In this document: positions 61,696-64,000 of the stretch, in pieces
Position numbering within the stretch: the first letter of the stretch is position 1
Layout of the letters: every line of letters begins with the position of its first letter
Source of the DNA: Bradysia coprophila
Taxonomy: Eukaryota; Arthropoda; Insecta; Diptera; Sciaridae
Reading direction: 5' to 3'
NCBI RefSeq assembly: GCF_014529535.1
Contig: NW_023503509.1
Location: 1,302,001-1,366,000, forward strand
DNA: 64,000 bases
Translations under genes and position numbers: made by a program
The notes under the pieces: generated by a model
Databases searched by the model: none
Seen by the model: the letters and a program-made list of their open reading frames with translations, nothing else
Told to the model about the DNA's origin: nothing

Positions 61696-62367
61696 TTACG
61701 AGTCGACTAAATACATTCTGTACAGGTACAGGTGTTCCTCATCAATGCTATTGAATTCCGGGATAAAATTCACTTTGACCACTTCCTGGAAACCCTCAGC
61801 AACTGTCGGCTGTTCATAGTGTTTGCTAAATAAAGGGACAAAGATTCATTAGAAACTTGAAGTTCAGAACGGAACCACTCTCAACTCACTTAAATGTATT
61901 CATGACGATGTCATTGACCGGTTTGTGCGTCGAATTGGCCAATTCACGGTAAATATTGTTGTGCTTGGAATGGGCAAATGGTACATCCGTGACGAAACAG
62001 CGACACTGAATTTTCAATTTCTTTGCCGCATCAATGTAACGCCTACGAGTTTCCTTTGACGGATTTTGTTTAGCCTTGAAATCCTATGCTATGAAATACC
62101 TCCTCTGTACATGACGATTGCACTTACCGTCACAGCGTTTTCCAAATGTTTCAGACAGTTCTGCCATGTCTTCAGTGTGTCCTGATTGATCCATTTGTAG
62201 CCGCTGGAAACGAGATGAGTTGTAGCAAATGTACTCTTTCCGGAGCCGGGACATCCAACCATAAGAATGACTTCTAGTTTCGTCGAAACAAGCCGACTCT
62301 CTGGTGGATCCAATAAAGATTTCGATGCGACAATCGATGCGATGCGGTTTCGAATTAGTGAGTGTTT
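61696..62367 (-). pseudogene. Polynucleotide kinase/phosphatase (PNKP) kinase-domain fragment
   Basis: PNKP repairs DNA-strand termini with a 3'-phosphatase and a 5'-kinase domain. Only the kinase part is here, on the minus strand: 62367-62128, 62083-61890, 61825-61696 (187 aa, phases consistent). Seen: SLLDPPES, P-loop MVGCPGSGKSTFAT, YKWINQDTLKTWQNC, RRRYIDAAKKL, HSKHNNIYRELANSTHKPVND, YEQPTVAEGFQEVVKVNFIP and stop TAA at 61698-61696. Missing: the 3'-phosphatase half with its DxDxT motif, and the VVIDNTN segment expected between ENAVT and NPSKETRR, where the model has DFKAKQ across a 45-nt intron. The 5'-most acceptor (GAATAG) is weak and abuts a retroelement remnant. Either a decaying or captured fragment, or the 3' end of a gene whose other exons lie beyond 64000; the first is somewhat favoured. 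Confidence 0.7.
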
Positions 62368-62641
62368 CTATTCGGCACATATCGACCTAGTCCGATCGTT
62401 TGTCCCTTCACGTTTTTGAGCTGCAGCTGCATATCCCGGCTTTCTTGCGTTTTTTTCCTACGTATGATGCTGCCAGTGTATCAGCGCATGAAAAATACCA
62501 CACCATTGGTTTACCGTTTTTCCATGGGATTAACGTAACTCCGTCTGGTTTATTTCTGTCTGAACGATTGCACCCAGTCGGTTTGAGAAGTGCCGGAATT
62601 TTGCATGTGATGAGAACTCGCTTGATTAAATCGCTGACCGT
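62368..62641 (-). mobile_element. Retroelement ORF remnant
   Basis: On the minus strand 62641 to 62408 encodes KPDGVTLIPWKNGKPMVWYF and CADTLAASYVGKKRKKAG, resembling a PDG-T-PW...VWD-T-DTLA-S segment found downstream of reverse-transcriptase regions in invertebrate retroelements. The frame then shifts: GYAAAAQKREGTNDRTRS continues in another frame to a TAG at 62370. The frameshift marks it as dead. It directly precedes the PNKP kinase exon on the same strand. Family identity is from memory of the motif only. Confidence 0.5.
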
Positions 62642-62677
62642 CTAGTGTTGTAAATCTTTCCTAGTACATGAGATGGT

Positions 62678-63880
62678 ACTAGGCTTGTCGCTAACCACCG
62701 TAAAAACTGTAACGGCTGTATGGTATCGCTGGATCTCAAAAGTCGAGGGCCAAAGTAAGAAAATAATGATCCACCTGCAACAAGAAATGGTTCCATCCTG
62801 TTTTTTCTTCACATTTTTTTACTGTCTCCCTGCGAACTCGGTTGTTTCGACATGTGGAATGTAGTTCTCGCCTTCACCTCGAAATACAACCTACCCACAC
62901 GCCTCAACAAAAAATGTCCAGCAAGATGTCCAGACTGGACAGTCCAGTGCGTACCATTGGCAAACAACACCATCGAAATTAAATTTCCTTTCTACCATTG
63001 GGTAACAAATAACTATTTCCCAACGCAGGCGAGAAAATAGTGATTTTCTCCCTTCCAATGAAACTTCGGAAGCTTTTGTTGTGAAAAACGTTGTGTTTTG
63101 AACTCGGGAAAAAATTTGGAAATTGCATTTTCTCGGGTGAATTTAACAACAACAACCCTATGCAATTTCTAACTTTTCTTCCCTAGTTGAACAAATAACT
63201 ATTGTAAGTGCAGTGCACTCATCTCATTTAGTGTCATTCGATGTACATGACCCGACTCATCCAATTGCCGCCGGTTTTCGAAACATTATCAAACTCAAAC
63301 AACCACTTCTTTGACGACAAAACTAAAGGCTGTCAAATATATTCTTGATTTTCGATATGTCAACAAAAACCACAAAAACTTGGTGTGACAAAAATGGTAT
63401 AAGCTCAAATCCCGGTCGGGACAATTTTTTTTTAATTTAATTTTTGAATGTTAAATGCACTAATTAGCTCGACAATCAATTATTCTACGTGAATAAAATA
63501 CACTTTTGTTCGTGACGGCGAGAATTGAGCTGGATTCAATGTCCAAAGAAGTGAAAAGCAATGTCAACTGTCGTAATTCTTATAATTCGCTAACCCCAAT
63601 TTTACCAAAAGTTTGCTCCCAACAAAATCAGTGTTGACGGGTGGTCTGTTACTTTGAAGAATGAATTAGTTAGAATTCAACCGCGGGGGTTCTAGCTAGT
63701 TTCGAAATCGCTACTTATCTCAAAGGCTGATTCTGATCATAATTGCTCAGAATGAAAGAGTTATACGAGAGAGAGAGCTTTCCTAGCCCATTAGGGGCAT
63801 TCTTCGAAGTCGGTTTGACTACCTTTTGCTGTTTCGATTCATTTTTTTTTCTTTATACAAACTTTGCTGTACAAGTTCCG
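62678..63880 (+). repeat. ~1.2-kb interspersed repeat, copy B (right of PNKP exons)
   Basis: Colinear with 60664-61620 in the same orientation. Contains CTCAAATCCCGGTCGGGACA and poly-T near 63407-63433, a tRNA T-arm-like block. The ~100-bp repeat at 63021-63119 and a short AG-rich run at 63766-63778 are extra relative to copy A. No supported gene. Confidence 0.7.
63021..63119 (+). repeat. Interspersed ~100-bp repeat, copy 2
   Basis: CAACGCAGGCGAGAAAATAG through CGTTGTGTTTTGAACTCGGG matches 2749-2848. Here it is nested inside the larger repeat copy B. Confidence 0.6.
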
Positions 63881-64000
63881 CAGAAGGGCTGCGTTAGGAC
63901 TAGGACTGTCAATTATCCACAAACAAAGAGTATAAACGGTATAAAGCGAATGTGTAGGTGATGACATTCCCATAGCTATTTCTCGTATTCCTTCCACGAG

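Noticed and set aside
62084..62380. 98-codon minus-strand frame beginning MCRIETLTNS
   Set aside because: It overlaps the PNKP kinase exon in another frame and shows no conserved motif; the P-loop frame is the real one.
60664..63880. The two ~1-kb direct repeats as LTRs of a retrovirus-like element
   Set aside because: They lack TG...CA ends, a primer-binding site and a polypurine tract, are strongly diverged, and enclose spliced host-gene exons rather than gag/pol.

Overview
This is a stretch of insect nuclear DNA. It is AT-rich, with spliced genes (many introns of 45-80 nt, some of 4-6 kb) and dense small foldback repeats. The proteins are arthropod-like, and the short introns together with a Klp54D-like kinesin point to a dipteran, perhaps a nematoceran such as a fungus gnat. 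That placement is an inference; nothing here fixes the species. Gene models were spliced by hand from GT/AG sites, reading-frame phase and family conservation.

Layout. (1) 3147-16446, plus: Pcf11, the CID-containing subunit of the pre-mRNA cleavage/termination machinery, in 10 coding exons (1676 codons before the stop). (2) 16447-23592: a diverged tandem duplication, a perfect 101-bp-arm inverted repeat and a perfect 75-bp palindrome. (3) 23593-27269, plus: a complete STAT transcription factor (694 aa, 9 coding exons) with one GC-AG intron and a NAGNAG acceptor just before the phosphotyrosine site. (4) 27837-31793, minus, convergent with STAT: a secreted protein built of 32-residue GYYYP repeats with a Cys/Pro-rich tail. 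An 8-bp deletion breaks its frame. (5) 32050-32700: a 5'-truncated LINE-like remnant and a tRNA-like fragment. (6) 33525-34824 and 37263-38389, plus: two dihydrodiol-dehydrogenase-like (Gfo/Idh/MocA) paralogues with identical intron positions and phases and different active-site changes. (7) 42258-59233, plus: a KIF12/Klp54D-type kinesin (775 aa, 13 coding exons) whose large introns hold most of the mobile elements in the window. (8) 61696-62367, minus: the kinase half of a polynucleotide kinase/phosphatase (PNKP), with a decayed retroelement fragment directly upstream and two copies of a ~1-kb repeat on either side. The phosphatase half is not in the window, and the DNTN segment of the kinase core is missing.

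The genes do not form a pathway: mRNA 3'-end formation (Pcf11), JAK/STAT signalling, a secreted structural-type protein, two small oxidoreductases, a motor and a DNA-repair enzyme. The most unusual content lies between and inside them. There are many short inverted-repeat elements. One group has different arm sequences but a shared GC-rich turn containing C-GAA-G. Others include a foldback element built of 10-bp repeats with a 4-bp target duplication, a TA-flanked mariner-type MITE, and one MITE family present in introns of two different genes.
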